Positions 55,572 through 63,736 of a stretch of DNA of 64,000 nucleotides are shown here, in pieces (the stretch's first letter is position 1; every line of letters begins with the position of its first letter). The position numbers and the translations under genes are program-made. Origin of the DNA: Flavobacterium sp. (lineage in GTDB: Bacteria; Bacteroidota; Bacteroidia; Flavobacteriales; Flavobacteriaceae); contig NZ_JAIXTJ010000024.1 in assembly GCF_027483985.1 (NCBI RefSeq), forward strand, positions 1 through 64,000, in the 5' to 3' direction. Below the pieces are notes generated by a model. It saw only the letters and a list, made by a program, of their open reading frames with translations, did not search any database and was not told the DNA's origin.

Positions 55572-55612
55572 AAAAGTGAGTCCATAAAATAATCTTTTAC
55601 AGACTCACTTTT
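55572..55612 (-). terminator. Terminator after the NmrA-like gene
   Basis: An 11-bp perfect stem (AAAAGTGAGTC 55572-55582 with GACTCACTTTT 55602-55612) has a 19-nt loop. On the minus strand it ends in a T-run, about 85 bases after the NmrA-like stop at 55698. Confidence 0.75.
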
Positions 55613-55697
55613 GATTTAGAAGTTTTGAATGAAACAGATTTAGATTTAAGATAGTATCTCAATCATTTACATTTTTTAAGTATAAAATCTAAACCTG

Positions 55698-56573
55698 TTA
55701 TTTTTGTCCGTGTAAATTACTTAGGAAATCTTTTGTTGAAACAGGTTTTCTGCCAAGCAACACTTCTAAATCAGAACTTTCAAGGTCTAATTCGCCTTCC
55801 GCTTGAGCTTTTGCAAAACTTGAAAATATTCCGATTACCTCTGCTGGCATTCCGTAATTACTCATTGTTTTTTCATATGCATCAACTGTCGGCGAATTGT
55901 AGCTAATCGTCACGCCTGTAACATCTGAAATTATCTGTGCCATATCTTGATAAGAAACCGCTTCAGAGTTTGTAAAATTATATTCTTTTCCAGTATGTCC
56001 CGAAGTTGCGAGTATTGTTGCTGCCGCTTCGGCCATTTCTGAACGCAAAACAGCACTAACTTTACCATTTTCTGCAGGTACATAAATTGCTCCAGTTTCT
56101 ACTACTTTTTCACCAATAAAACCAGGCAGAAAATCCATATAAAGATTATTTTTTAAAATAGTATAAGCAATGCCGCTTTCTTTGATCCATTTTTCTGTTT
56201 GAATATGCGATTGTGCTACAATCCAAAGTGGTGAAGTTTCGGTTTCATTTTTACGTTGAAAACTTGTGTAAACTAAGTGTTTAACATTTGCTTCTTTAGC
56301 AGCATTAATCACGTTTTGATGCTGAGAAAGTCGTTGCATCACATCGCTTCCTGATACTAATAGAAGTTTTTCTACATTCTTAAAAGCGCTCACAAGCGAA
56401 TCATAATCGTCATAATCACCAATGGCAACGCCTACACCAATTTTTTTGAATGCATCAGCTGCAGTTTCGTTTCTTACTAAGGCTTTAATGGTAGTTGCTT
56501 CGATTCCTTTTTCGATTAAAAAGTTGATGGTTGCAGTACCAAAATGACCAGATGCTCCTGTTACTAAAATCAT
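55698..56573 (-). CDS. NmrA-like / QOR2-type NAD(P)-dependent oxidoreductase
   Basis: A 291-residue atypical SDR (NmrA-like/QOR2 type) that binds NAD(P): TGASGHFGTATINFLIEKG, IKALVRNE, GDYDDYDSLVSAF, LLLVSG and NLYMDFLPGF. The ATG at 56573 gives MILVTGASG; an upstream frame extension would add 14 charged residues without homology. QOR2-like enzymes reduce quinones. It is divergent from an HxlR regulator, the arrangement seen for ytfG/qorR. A seven-copy GTAAC array fills the space between. Confidence 0.9.
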   Translation of the reverse strand: MILVTGASGHFGTATINFLIEKGIEATTIKALVRNETAADAFKKIGVGVAIGDYDDYDSLVSAFKNVEKLLLVSGSDVMQRLSQHQNVINAAKEANVKHLVYTSFQRKNETETSPLWIVAQSHIQTEKWIKESGIAYTILKNNLYMDFLPGFIGEKVVETGAIYVPAENGKVSAVLRSEMAEAAATILATSGHTGKEYNFTNSEAVSYQDMAQIISDVTGVTISYNSPTVDAYEKTMSNYGMPAEVIGIFSSFAKAQAEGELDLESSDLEVLLGRKPVSTKDFLSNLHGQK

Positions 56574-56606
56574 TTTTTTGTTATTTTTAAATTTATATTT
56601 ACTTTT

Positions 56607-56691
56607 GTTACACAAAGTAACTAATAATAGTTTTAAAAAGTAACTCGTTACCTTTTGGTAACTGTAAAATAAGTGGTAACAAAATGGTAAC
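56607..56691. promoter_or_regulatory. Array of seven GTAAC/GTTAC elements between the NmrA-like and HxlR genes
   Basis: GTTAC or GTAAC occurs at 56607, 56617, 56640, 56647, 56657, 56675 and 56687 (start positions, both orientations), seven copies in 85 bases. Four pair as inverted repeats: GTTAC-N5-GTAAC (56607-56621) and GGTAAC facing GTTACC (56647-56662). The last copy overlaps the HxlR start codon at 56684. It is a candidate operator for the HxlR-family protein controlling both divergent genes. Confidence 0.6.
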
Positions 56692-57022
56692 TAAAGAAAA
56701 AAATAGCGATATAATTCAATGTCCAGTGGCAGCAATGCTTGAATTAATTGGTGGAAAATGGAAACCAATTTTATTGTATTGTCTTCGATCTGGCACGCGT
56801 AGATTTGGCGAAATTGCTGCGCGAATACCTTCGATTTCTAGAAAAGTATTAACCGATCAATTAAGAGAACTCGAAGAAGATAACTTGATAATTAGAAAAC
56901 AATTTAATGAAATTCCGCCCAGAGTTGAATATTCTTTATCAGAACTAGGTTTAAGTATGACTCCAATTCTTTCAGAAATGGAAAAGTGGGGAAATGAAAA
57001 CATACTTAATAAACGTTCTTAA
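56684..57022 (+). CDS. HxlR-family transcriptional regulator
   Basis: A 112-residue winged-helix regulator. Motifs: CPVAAMLELIGGKWKPILLYCLRSGTRRFGEI, ARIPSISRKVLTDQLRELEEDNLI and PPRVEYSLSELGLSMTPIL are the HxlR signature. The N-terminal Cys (residue 13, in QCPV) is in the position used for thiol sensing in some HxlR regulators (QorR, HypR), so redox or electrophile sensing is possible. It is divergent from the NmrA-like oxidoreductase, and the GTAAC array lies between. Confidence 0.92.
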   Translation: MVTKEKNSDIIQCPVAAMLELIGGKWKPILLYCLRSGTRRFGEIAARIPSISRKVLTDQLRELEEDNLIIRKQFNEIPPRVEYSLSELGLSMTPILSEMEKWGNENILNKRS

Positions 57023-57083
57023 AAATTGGTATTAACAAGTTGTTTTTTAGGTTGTTGAAGTATAATATTTTGAAGTAAATATA

Positions 57084-57875
57084 TTATTCAATTCTAAAAT
57101 TAATGGGCAAAGCAAATTCTGTTTGTACAAATTCACCTTCAAATTTTGTAGGTTTCCATTTTGGCATTTCATTTACAATTCTTAAAGCTTCATTGTCTAA
57201 TTGTTTATGAACACTTTTGATAATTTTTGCATTTGTAATTGAGCCATCGGTATCAATGATGAAACTTACATAAACGACTCCTTGAATGTCATTGTTTAAG
57301 GCTTCTTTTGGATAGACCAAGGTTTGACCTATAAACTTGTATAATTCGGGTAAACCACCATTATATTCAGCCAATTCTTGATAAGAGCAATATTGTATTT
57401 TATTTCCGTGTTCATCAAAGCATTCACCATTTTGCCATTCACCATTTTGCCAAAGTTCCAGTCGTTTTAATTTACCATTTTTATGGAAAACTTTGAATTC
57501 GCCATTGAGTTTATTTTCAGTATAAAAGCAGTTTATTTTTTTCTCACCGCTGTTATACCATTCCTCGTAGATTCCGTTTTTAATTGGTAAAGTTGCGCTT
57601 ACATTATTTTTGTTATTTGCACTTGGTTTGTCATAAACTTCATAGGCGGCCATCAAATTCTCGGTATGCAAATAGTAAATTTTATGGACATAAATATTGG
57701 GATTCATTGTCTCAAGAAGGCCATAACCTTCGGCTTTATTTCTATGGGTTTTAACAATAAAGCCGCTTTCATTTCTATAAAAAATGGAATCTCTTTTCGC
57801 TATTACAATATCAGATTGCGCTGAAACTTCTGCAACAAACAACAATAGCATTAATAGAACATTATATTTTTTCAT
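57084..57875 (-). CDS. Secreted MORN-repeat and TonB C-terminal domain protein
   Basis: A secreted 263-residue protein from the ATG at 57875 (MKKYNVLLMLLLFVAEVSAQS). The centre has MORN-like repeats as in YwqK-type proteins (GIYEEWYNSGEKKINCFY, NGEFKVFHKNGKLKRLELW, WQNGEWQNGE). The C-terminus is a TonB-type energy-transducer domain (VYPKEALNNDIQGVVYVSFIIDTDG, ALRIVNEMPKWKPTKF, FALPINFRIE). No transmembrane anchor is present apart from the signal. A perfect 15-bp tandem duplication at 57423-57452 doubles WQNGE. The function is unknown. Confidence 0.82.
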   Translation of the reverse strand: MKKYNVLLMLLLFVAEVSAQSDIVIAKRDSIFYRNESGFIVKTHRNKAEGYGLLETMNPNIYVHKIYYLHTENLMAAYEVYDKPSANNKNNVSATLPIKNGIYEEWYNSGEKKINCFYTENKLNGEFKVFHKNGKLKRLELWQNGEWQNGECFDEHGNKIQYCSYQELAEYNGGLPELYKFIGQTLVYPKEALNNDIQGVVYVSFIIDTDGSITNAKIIKSVHKQLDNEALRIVNEMPKWKPTKFEGEFVQTEFALPINFRIE

Positions 57876-57956
57876 AGGATATATTTGAGGTAAAAGTAGG
57901 GAAAAACAAAAAGTTTTACGAATCATTTGTAAAATATAAATGCTTTTTGAGCAGGT

Positions 57957-58571
57957 CTAAATGATATTATGTAATTGTAGTTTTTCTTTTGCTTCATATG
58001 CTACTTTTACATTTTGAGAACTTTTAGAAAGAATCTGATTAATAAAATTATTTAATTCTAAAGTTATAAATTCATTTCTGTATATTGTTAAGGAAGATTT
58101 ATTTTCAAAGACTAAAACATAATAATTTCCGACAAAATGAAAATTAACTGCGATAAGCTCTTGGATATTCCTTTCTGAAGGAAAAGTTTCATTAGAATGT
58201 AGTTTATGACCTTCAATATAAAATACTATTTTTTGATGCTTGTTATTCAAATATGATTCGATGTTACAAATTAAACCTAATAAAAGCAAAATGGTTAAAT
58301 AATATAAATCAGCAAATCCATTTTGGTATAATTCCTTGATAAGAAAGAAGAGAATTAAATAGGTAAATAAACTAATATTCATTTTTTTAGAGCGCAAACC
58401 GTCACTTATAGTAGAACTAATTTTAATGGATTTCATTGCAGATTTGTAATTGTAAATTGCAATCGCTATCAAAACAAATACGAATAAATAGGGCATATAA
58501 TTCCATTCGATTATACACCAAAGAAAAATTAATGCGCCAATATTTATTAAAATGTTAATAGCTTTTTTCAT
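57957..58571 (-). CDS. Small membrane protein of unknown function
   Basis: A 204-residue protein with four predicted transmembrane helices in the N-terminal half (about 5-22, 26-41, 66-84 and 88-106), separated by a short basic loop. The C-terminal half is soluble (KIVFYIEGHKLHSNETFPS, YYVLVFENKSSLTIYRNEF). No family was recognised. It lies in a run of small membrane proteins on the minus strand (57.9-59.7 kb), a region that looks accessory. Confidence 0.65.
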   Translation of the reverse strand: MKKAINILINIGALIFLWCIIEWNYMPYLFVFVLIAIAIYNYKSAMKSIKISSTISDGLRSKKMNISLFTYLILFFLIKELYQNGFADLYYLTILLLLGLICNIESYLNNKHQKIVFYIEGHKLHSNETFPSERNIQELIAVNFHFVGNYYVLVFENKSSLTIYRNEFITLELNNFINQILSKSSQNVKVAYEAKEKLQLHNII

Positions 58572-58626
58572 TTGTCATCTTTATTGTAAAAGTATAAAAA
58601 AACTTTAAATATGAAGGAAAGAGTTT

Positions 58627-59085
58627 TTAAGAAGGTTGACCAAGAAAACTAAAATCAATATGATATTCGTTAGGGTTTTTTGGATTGTAATAAAAATCAA
58701 TATCGTTTTTCATAGCTATTTTCATCTTTAATGTAGTTGGTTCCATTTCGATTTCAACTTTAATGTCATAGGTACTATTGTTGATGACTTTTCTAATCAA
58801 TAAGGTGTTTTCGTGAACGTCTATGAGTTCTTCCCTTGTATTCAAACCACTGCCAACTACGATACTTTTCTTCCAAGAATTAGAAAAGAATTCAATTTCA
58901 GAAAAGTTGATGGTTGACTTTATACTTTCCGATTTGAATTGGTTAATTTCTTGACGAACAATGCTGTTTATTTTATTTTGTTCTTTATTATTTGCATATT
59001 TTAAGATTAAATAAGCAAGAAGTATCACTATCAAAATAAATAGTTTAATACCAAATAATTCAGGTTTGTAGCTGAGATAAGTCAT
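58627..59085 (-). CDS. Hypothetical membrane-anchored protein
   Basis: A 152-residue protein with one N-terminal transmembrane helix (FGIKLFILIVILLAYLIL) and a soluble domain of mixed strands (KSTINFSEIEFFSNSWKKSIV, TLLIRKVINNSTYDIKVEIEM). No family or catalytic motif was recognised. It sits between two other small membrane-protein genes. Confidence 0.6.
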   Translation of the reverse strand: MTYLSYKPELFGIKLFILIVILLAYLILKYANNKEQNKINSIVRQEINQFKSESIKSTINFSEIEFFSNSWKKSIVVGSGLNTREELIDVHENTLLIRKVINNSTYDIKVEIEMEPTTLKMKIAMKNDIDFYYNPKNPNEYHIDFSFLGQPS

Positions 59086-59148
59086 AAGTTGCTATTTAAA
59101 ATTTGGTAAAATATAAAAATGGATGTTTTACGTTGTAATTTTCGGGTA

Positions 59149-59670
59149 CTATTTTAATTCTTTTTTTTTCATAATTATTTGATAAACAATACCAACGAAT
59201 GCGCCGATTTCGCCACCAACATATCCATAATTGTGAATGGATCCAACAATTTTAAAATTTTTCCCATCATTTATTGAATAAGGGAAACAACAGTTATTAT
59301 AAGTTGCAGGGTTAAAGTATTCTACTAAAAAACCTATGATGCCAAAGATAATTGTTATACCTAATGTGATGAAAATTGCTTTTAAAACATAGTTCAACAT
59401 TAATTTATAATCGTTGTGAATCAAACCAACTAAACCTTGAAAAATCCCTATGAATAATCCAACCCACCAAGTTGCTAAAACACCGATCAATGCTGTTGTT
59501 AGTCGCGGATTTTGGTTTCCCCAATCTTGAAAACCAAATTGGTCAAATTTATAAATAGTGAAATATTCGCTAGAAATTGAATATGTTATTTGGTCGTGCA
59601 AGGCTCCGTATAATGATGCTAAAAGCACAGAAATAAAAATTGTTATAAGTAATATTCCAACTTTTTTCAT
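59149..59670 (-). CDS. Conserved membrane protein of unknown function
   Basis: A 173-residue protein with four transmembrane helices (near 5-22, 60-82, 95-117 and 147-165). The segment YGALHDQITYSISSEYFT is familiar from uncharacterised proteins in other bacteria; I recall a conserved family without a name. NCCFPYS holds two Cys. No enzymatic motif is seen. It is separate from the flanking genes by 18-60 bases. Confidence 0.68.
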   Translation of the reverse strand: MKKVGILLITIFISVLLASLYGALHDQITYSISSEYFTIYKFDQFGFQDWGNQNPRLTTALIGVLATWWVGLFIGIFQGLVGLIHNDYKLMLNYVLKAIFITLGITIIFGIIGFLVEYFNPATYNNCCFPYSINDGKNFKIVGSIHNYGYVGGEIGAFVGIVYQIIMKKKELK

Positions 59671-59688
59671 GTCGATATAGTATCTGAA

Positions 59689-60138
59689 TTATTTTATTAT
59701 TTCCATCACTGGCATAAATCTGCCTTGAATAGCAGTTTCTAGTTTGCCAATAGTTTGAAATCCGTGTTTTTTGTAGAAGCCTTCTGCATAAGGTTCAGAT
59801 TCTAGATATATTCTTTTATGGTTTTGGTTTTGAATGCGTTTTAAAAAATCAGCTAGAAGTAAACTCCCAAAACCTTTGCCAATAAATTGGGGTAGGAGAA
59901 ATAGATTATCGAGTTTGATATTGTCTTCCGCTTCCAAAATGTACGAATAGTAACCTACAATTTTATCATCAACTTTAAATGAAAAAACTTGATGCGTGTT
60001 AATGTATTCTTGCGTGATGGTAAGCGCATCATTCCAAACCAGCAGCAAATCTTCAGAGTAACCCCAAAATGCTTTCGACTTTTTGGTGATTTGAGTGAGT
60101 ATTTCGTGGTCGCTACTATTGGCTTTTTGTATGGTCAT
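59689..60138 (-). CDS. GNAT N-acetyltransferase
   Basis: A 149-residue acetyltransferase. The GNAT acetyl-CoA loop is KLDNLFLLPQFIGKGFGSLLLADFLK, with motif B IYLESEPYAEGFYKKHGFQTIG. The N-terminus (MTIQKANSSDHEILTQITKKSKAFWGYSEDLL) is typical of small GNAT proteins. The substrate is unknown. A -7 box (TATCTTTG) lies 19 bases upstream. Confidence 0.9.
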   Translation of the reverse strand: MTIQKANSSDHEILTQITKKSKAFWGYSEDLLLVWNDALTITQEYINTHQVFSFKVDDKIVGYYSYILEAEDNIKLDNLFLLPQFIGKGFGSLLLADFLKRIQNQNHKRIYLESEPYAEGFYKKHGFQTIGKLETAIQGRFMPVMEIIK

Positions 60139-60157
60139 TTTTGTACGGTCATTTTCT

Positions 60158-60165
60158 CAAAGATA
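60158..60165 (-). promoter_or_regulatory. Bacteroidota -7 box (TATCTTTG) for the GNAT gene
   Basis: On the minus strand TATCTTTG matches TAnnTTTG and ends 19 bases before the ATG at 60138. No clear -33. Confidence 0.5.
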
Positions 60166-60411
60166 CTAAAAAAATGAAAGGATTTAAATGGTATTTTTTT
60201 ACAAATGCAAATCAAAGAAATTTAGGAGTTCTTTTAAGTTGATTTATTCATTGGTATGTAATTTATATAACTCTTTGTGCTGATTTTGTAATTGTTAGCC
60301 TATTAATTAAAGTACCTTCACGTTAATCATTTTGTCAATAATTTTTTGCTTCAAAAAGGCATCTGAATCCTGATTGACTTGTGATTTAACTAACAATTAA
60401 AACAAAAAGAT

Positions 60412-60717
60412 ATGAATAAAAAGGATTGTATTTCAGCTTGCTTTGCTTGTGTAAATACCTGCGAAGCGTGTATCAACGATTGCATAAAAAATGGTAATCA
60501 AGAATGTAATATGTTATGTCGTGATTGTGCAGATATTTGTACATTGTGTGCGAGGTTGTGTGCAAGAGATTCTAGATTTGCCGAAGACCTTTGTGCGTTG
60601 TGTGCTAAAGTTTGTAAGGCTTGCGCAGATGAATGTCGTAAACACGCAACGCACCACGATAGTTGTAAAGCTTGTGCAGAAGCTTGTGAAAAATGTGCAG
60701 AAGTTTGCGCTCAATAA
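60412..60717 (+). CDS. Four-helix-bundle copper-binding protein (Cys-rich, DUF326/Csp-like)
   Basis: A 101-residue cytoplasmic protein with 22 Cys, almost all spaced 3-4 apart as CxxxCxxC on four helices (CISACFACVNTCEACINDC, CNMLCRDCADICTLCARLC, CALCAKVCKACADEC, CKACAEACEKCAEVC). This is the DUF326/Csp pattern: the bundle core binds many Cu(I) ions as storage or detoxification. No signal peptide is seen, so it is a cytosolic type. It has no other copper gene next to it. A CATTTTGTC motif shared with the clpB upstream region lies about 80 bases upstream (60328-60336). Confidence 0.92.
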   Translation: MNKKDCISACFACVNTCEACINDCIKNGNQECNMLCRDCADICTLCARLCARDSRFAEDLCALCAKVCKACADECRKHATHHDSCKACAEACEKCAEVCAQ

Positions 60718-60734
60718 GGTTCATAGAAAAAGAA

Positions 60735-60766
60735 AAGACCTAACAGGTTTTAAATCCTATTAGGTC
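60735..60766. terminator. Hairpin terminator between the copper-protein and clpB genes
   Basis: A stem formed by AAGACCTAACAGG and CCTATTAGGTCT (one mismatch) separates the convergent genes. On the minus strand a T-rich tail follows, so it best serves clpB. Confidence 0.7.
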
Positions 60767-60823
60767 TAATTCAACTGTATACAATTACGAATAAAAAATT
60801 ATGAATTTCGTAATAATTAATTT

Positions 60824-63433
60824 TTAATCCATAATTACTTCCTCGTTTTGATTTCGGAACACTAATTTGCCGTCAAAACTGTCTAGCAAAATAATACTAT
60901 CTGTCGTTACTTTTCCTGCTAAAATTTCTTTACTTAGTTGATTCAACACTTCTCTCTGGATTACTCTTTTTACAGGTCGTGCACCATATTGCGGATCGTA
61001 ACCTTTTAGTGCTAAATAATCAATTGCTTCTGGCGTGGCGTCCATTGTAATGTTTTGATGTGCTAACATTTTGGTTACGCTTTTTAATTGTAATCCAACA
61101 ATTTGCCTGATGTTGGCGTTGGTTAAAGGCGTGAAAAGAACAATTTCATCAATTCTATTTATAAACTCAGGTCTAACCGTTTGTTTTAATAAACCTAAGA
61201 CTTCAATTTTTGCAGCTTCGGTTGCCGCTTCAATTCCGCCTTTGAGATTTTCAAATTTTTCTTGTATTATAGCACTTCCCATATTAGAAGTCATAATTAT
61301 AATCGTATTTTTGAAATCGGCCAAACGTCCTTTATTATCTGTTAAACGTCCTTCGTCAAGCACTTGTAATAAAATATTAAAAGTATCTGGATGAGCTTTT
61401 TCAATTTCGTCTAATAAAATTACAGAATACGGTCTTCTTCGAACGGCTTCGGTCAATTGTCCTCCTTCATCATAACCTACATATCCTGGAGGTGCACCAA
61501 CTAATCGGCTAACCGAATGACGTTCTTGATATTCACTCATATCAATTCGAGTCATCGCATTTTCGTCGTCAAATAGATATTCGGCAAGTGCTTTGGCTAA
61601 TTCAGTTTTTCCGACACCAGTTGTTCCAAGGAATAAAAACGAACCTATTGGTTTCTTCATATCTTGTAAACCAGCACGACTTCTGCGCACAGCATCACTG
61701 ATGGCTTCAATGGCTTCTTCTTGTCCGACAACTCTTTGGTGTAATTCGTCTTCAAGTTTCAAAAGTTTTTCTCTTTCGCCTTGCAACATTTTCATCACCG
61801 GAATACCTGTCCATTTGGCTACGACTTCTGCAATGTCTTCCCGAGTTACTTCTTCTTTAATCAAGGAAGTTCCCGATTGATTTTCGGCTAATTGAGTTTG
61901 TAAAGCGTCTAAACGTTTTTGGGCTTCTTTAATTTTTCCGTAACGTAATTCGGCAACTTTACCATAATCACCATTTCGCTCAGCTTGTTCGGCTTCGGTT
62001 TTGAAATCTTCAATCTCTTGTTTGACGTTTTGGATAGTGTCTACAACATCTTTTTCTGATTTCCATTTGGTATAAATCTCGTTGCGTTCTTCTTTTAAAT
62101 TAGCCAAATCCAAACCAAGGACTTTAAGTTTGGTTTCATCTTGCTCACGTTTAATCGCTTCAATTTCTATTTCCAATTGCATAATCTTTCTATCCAAAAC
62201 ATCTAATTCTTCGGGTTTTGAATTGATTTCCATCCGCAATTTAGATGCCGCTTCGTCCATTAAATCAATGGCTTTATCAGGAAGAAAACGATTGGTAATA
62301 TAACGTTGCGATAATTCTACAGCTGCAATAATAGCTTCGTCTTTGATTCGAACCTTGTGATGGGTTTCATATTTTTCTTTGATACCACGCAAAATGGAGA
62401 TGGCACTTTCTGTATCGGGTTCGTTAACAATAATTTTTTGAAAACGTCTTTCAAGCGCTTTGTCTTTTTCGAAATATTTTTGATATTCGTCTAGAGTTGT
62501 TGCGCCAATCGCGCGTAATTCGCCACGAGCCAATGCTGGTTTTAAAATATTGGCAGCATCCATTGCACCTTCGCCACCGCCAGCACCAACCAGCGTATGG
62601 ATTTCGTCAATAAAAAGTACGATATCGCCTTCAGCAGAAGTTACTTCTTTTACTACCGATTTTAGTCGTTCTTCGAATTCACCTTTGTATTTTGCTCCAG
62701 CAATAAGTGCGCCCATATCGAGAGAGAAAACGATTTTGTCTTTTAAATTTTCAGGAACATCGCCGTCAACGATTCGATGTGCTAAACCTTCGGCAATGGC
62801 AGTTTTACCAACACCTGGTTCTCCGACTAACATCGGATTGTTTTTTGTACGACGCGTTAAAATTTGCAATACTCTACGAATTTCTTCGTCGCGACCAATT
62901 ACAGGATCAAGTTTGCCTGTTCTAGCCAGTTCGTTGAGGTTTTTAGCATATTTGTTTAAAGCATTATAAGTTTCTTCGGCTGATGCTGAGGTAACTCGTT
63001 CGCCTTTTCTGATTTCTGAAATCGCTGCTTGCAAACCTTTTTCTGTTACGCCTTGGTCTTTTAAAATTTGAGCTACCTTACTCTTTGATTTGAAAATGGC
63101 CAGAATTAAATGTTCAATTGAAACAAATTCGTCGTTCATTTTTTTGGCGATAATTTCTGCTTCGTTTACGGTTGTGGATGCGTCACGCGAAAACATAATT
63201 TCGCCACCCGAAACTTTCGGAAAACTTTGAATGGTACTGTCCAATATTTTTTTGAATAGTTCTACATTGACATTGAGTTTTTTCAGAATAAAAGGAGTTA
63301 CATTTTCATCGACTTCCAAAATGCCTTTTAAAATATGTTCGTTTTCGAGCTGTTGTTGCCCAAAACTTTGTGTAATTTGCTGTGCTTGTTGCAGTGCTTC
63401 TTGCGATTTGATGGTGAATTTATTTATGTTCAT
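60824..63433 (-). CDS. clpB: ATP-dependent disaggregase ClpB
   Basis: ClpB (Hsp104-like) pulls aggregated proteins apart with DnaK/DnaJ. The 869 residues match the full length: a Clp N-domain (FTIKSQEALQQAQQIT), NBD1 with Walker A GEPGVGKTAIAEGLA and Walker B IVLFIDEIHTLVGAG, a coiled-coil M-domain (about 400-530, EIEAIKREQDETKLKVLGL), then NBD2 with GTTGVGKTELAKALAE and SVILLDEIEKAHPD, the sensor and EYQERHSVSRLVGAPPGYVG. All ATPase motifs are intact. The upstream region lacks a standard -7 box and has a sigma-54-like element and inverted GACAnnnTGTC-type repeats. Confidence 0.97.
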   Translation of the reverse strand: MNINKFTIKSQEALQQAQQITQSFGQQQLENEHILKGILEVDENVTPFILKKLNVNVELFKKILDSTIQSFPKVSGGEIMFSRDASTTVNEAEIIAKKMNDEFVSIEHLILAIFKSKSKVAQILKDQGVTEKGLQAAISEIRKGERVTSASAEETYNALNKYAKNLNELARTGKLDPVIGRDEEIRRVLQILTRRTKNNPMLVGEPGVGKTAIAEGLAHRIVDGDVPENLKDKIVFSLDMGALIAGAKYKGEFEERLKSVVKEVTSAEGDIVLFIDEIHTLVGAGGGEGAMDAANILKPALARGELRAIGATTLDEYQKYFEKDKALERRFQKIIVNEPDTESAISILRGIKEKYETHHKVRIKDEAIIAAVELSQRYITNRFLPDKAIDLMDEAASKLRMEINSKPEELDVLDRKIMQLEIEIEAIKREQDETKLKVLGLDLANLKEERNEIYTKWKSEKDVVDTIQNVKQEIEDFKTEAEQAERNGDYGKVAELRYGKIKEAQKRLDALQTQLAENQSGTSLIKEEVTREDIAEVVAKWTGIPVMKMLQGEREKLLKLEDELHQRVVGQEEAIEAISDAVRRSRAGLQDMKKPIGSFLFLGTTGVGKTELAKALAEYLFDDENAMTRIDMSEYQERHSVSRLVGAPPGYVGYDEGGQLTEAVRRRPYSVILLDEIEKAHPDTFNILLQVLDEGRLTDNKGRLADFKNTIIIMTSNMGSAIIQEKFENLKGGIEAATEAAKIEVLGLLKQTVRPEFINRIDEIVLFTPLTNANIRQIVGLQLKSVTKMLAHQNITMDATPEAIDYLALKGYDPQYGARPVKRVIQREVLNQLSKEILAGKVTTDSIILLDSFDGKLVFRNQNEEVIMD

Positions 63434-63469
63434 ATTTTTTGATATTTGTTTTTAACTGTTTATTGTTTG

Positions 63470-63518
63470 TTGTTTATAGTTAGTTGTTTATAGTTAGTTG
63501 TTTATGGTTAGTTGTTTG
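63470..63518. repeat. 14-bp tandem repeat in the clpB leader
   Basis: The unit ttgtttatagttag occurs at 63470-63483 and 63484-63497, then once with one change (63498-63511), followed by a partial copy (63512-63518). It lies 37-85 bases upstream of the clpB ATG. Confidence 0.85.
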
Positions 63519-63582
63519 TTTTTGAAATTGACTTTTTTACTTCGACAAGCTCGGCGAAAAAAATCGATTTTGTTACTAATCG

Positions 63583-63597
63583 ACAATATGCGTTCCA
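63583..63597 (-). promoter_or_regulatory. Sigma-54-like promoter element upstream of clpB
   Basis: On the minus strand TGGAACGCATATTGT resembles the sigma-54 consensus TGGCACGN4TTGC. It has GG-N10-GT in place of GG-N10-GC and one change in the -24 box. It is about 150 bases upstream of the clpB ATG. No TAnnTTTG box was found for clpB. Confidence 0.35.
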
Positions 63598-63610
63598 ATC
63601 CTAATTGTAG

Positions 63611-63664
63611 GACAAAATGACTGATTTTGAGCATGGAACACTATTAAAGTTACGACATTTTGTC
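63611..63664. promoter_or_regulatory. Inverted GACAAAATG / CATTTTGTC repeats upstream of clpB
   Basis: GACAAAATG (63611-63619) and CATTTTGTC (63656-63664) are a 9-bp inverted repeat, 36 bases apart. Each is itself a short dyad, and GACATTTTGTC at 63654-63664 is a perfect GACA-N3-TGTC. Centres are 43 bases apart, close to four helical turns. They lie just upstream of the sigma-54-like element, as activator sites would. Confidence 0.42.
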
Positions 63665-63736
63665 TTAGCAAATGACAATTCTTCTGTTTATTTACACTAA
63701 TTTTTGAATTATGTAGTTATAAGAAAAAGAAAACTA

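Noticed and set aside
60491..60763. Overlapping open frames on both strands in the copper-protein region
   Set aside because: They are shadows of the Cys-rich frame; codon pattern and family match support only the gene at 60412.
62550..62969. Plus-strand frame antisense to clpB
   Set aside because: Lies inside an intact clpB on the other strand with no independent support.
63541..63560. TTCGACAAGCTCGGCGAA-type motif
   Set aside because: Resembles common short extragenic sequences in the phylum; one copy here gives no evidence of function.
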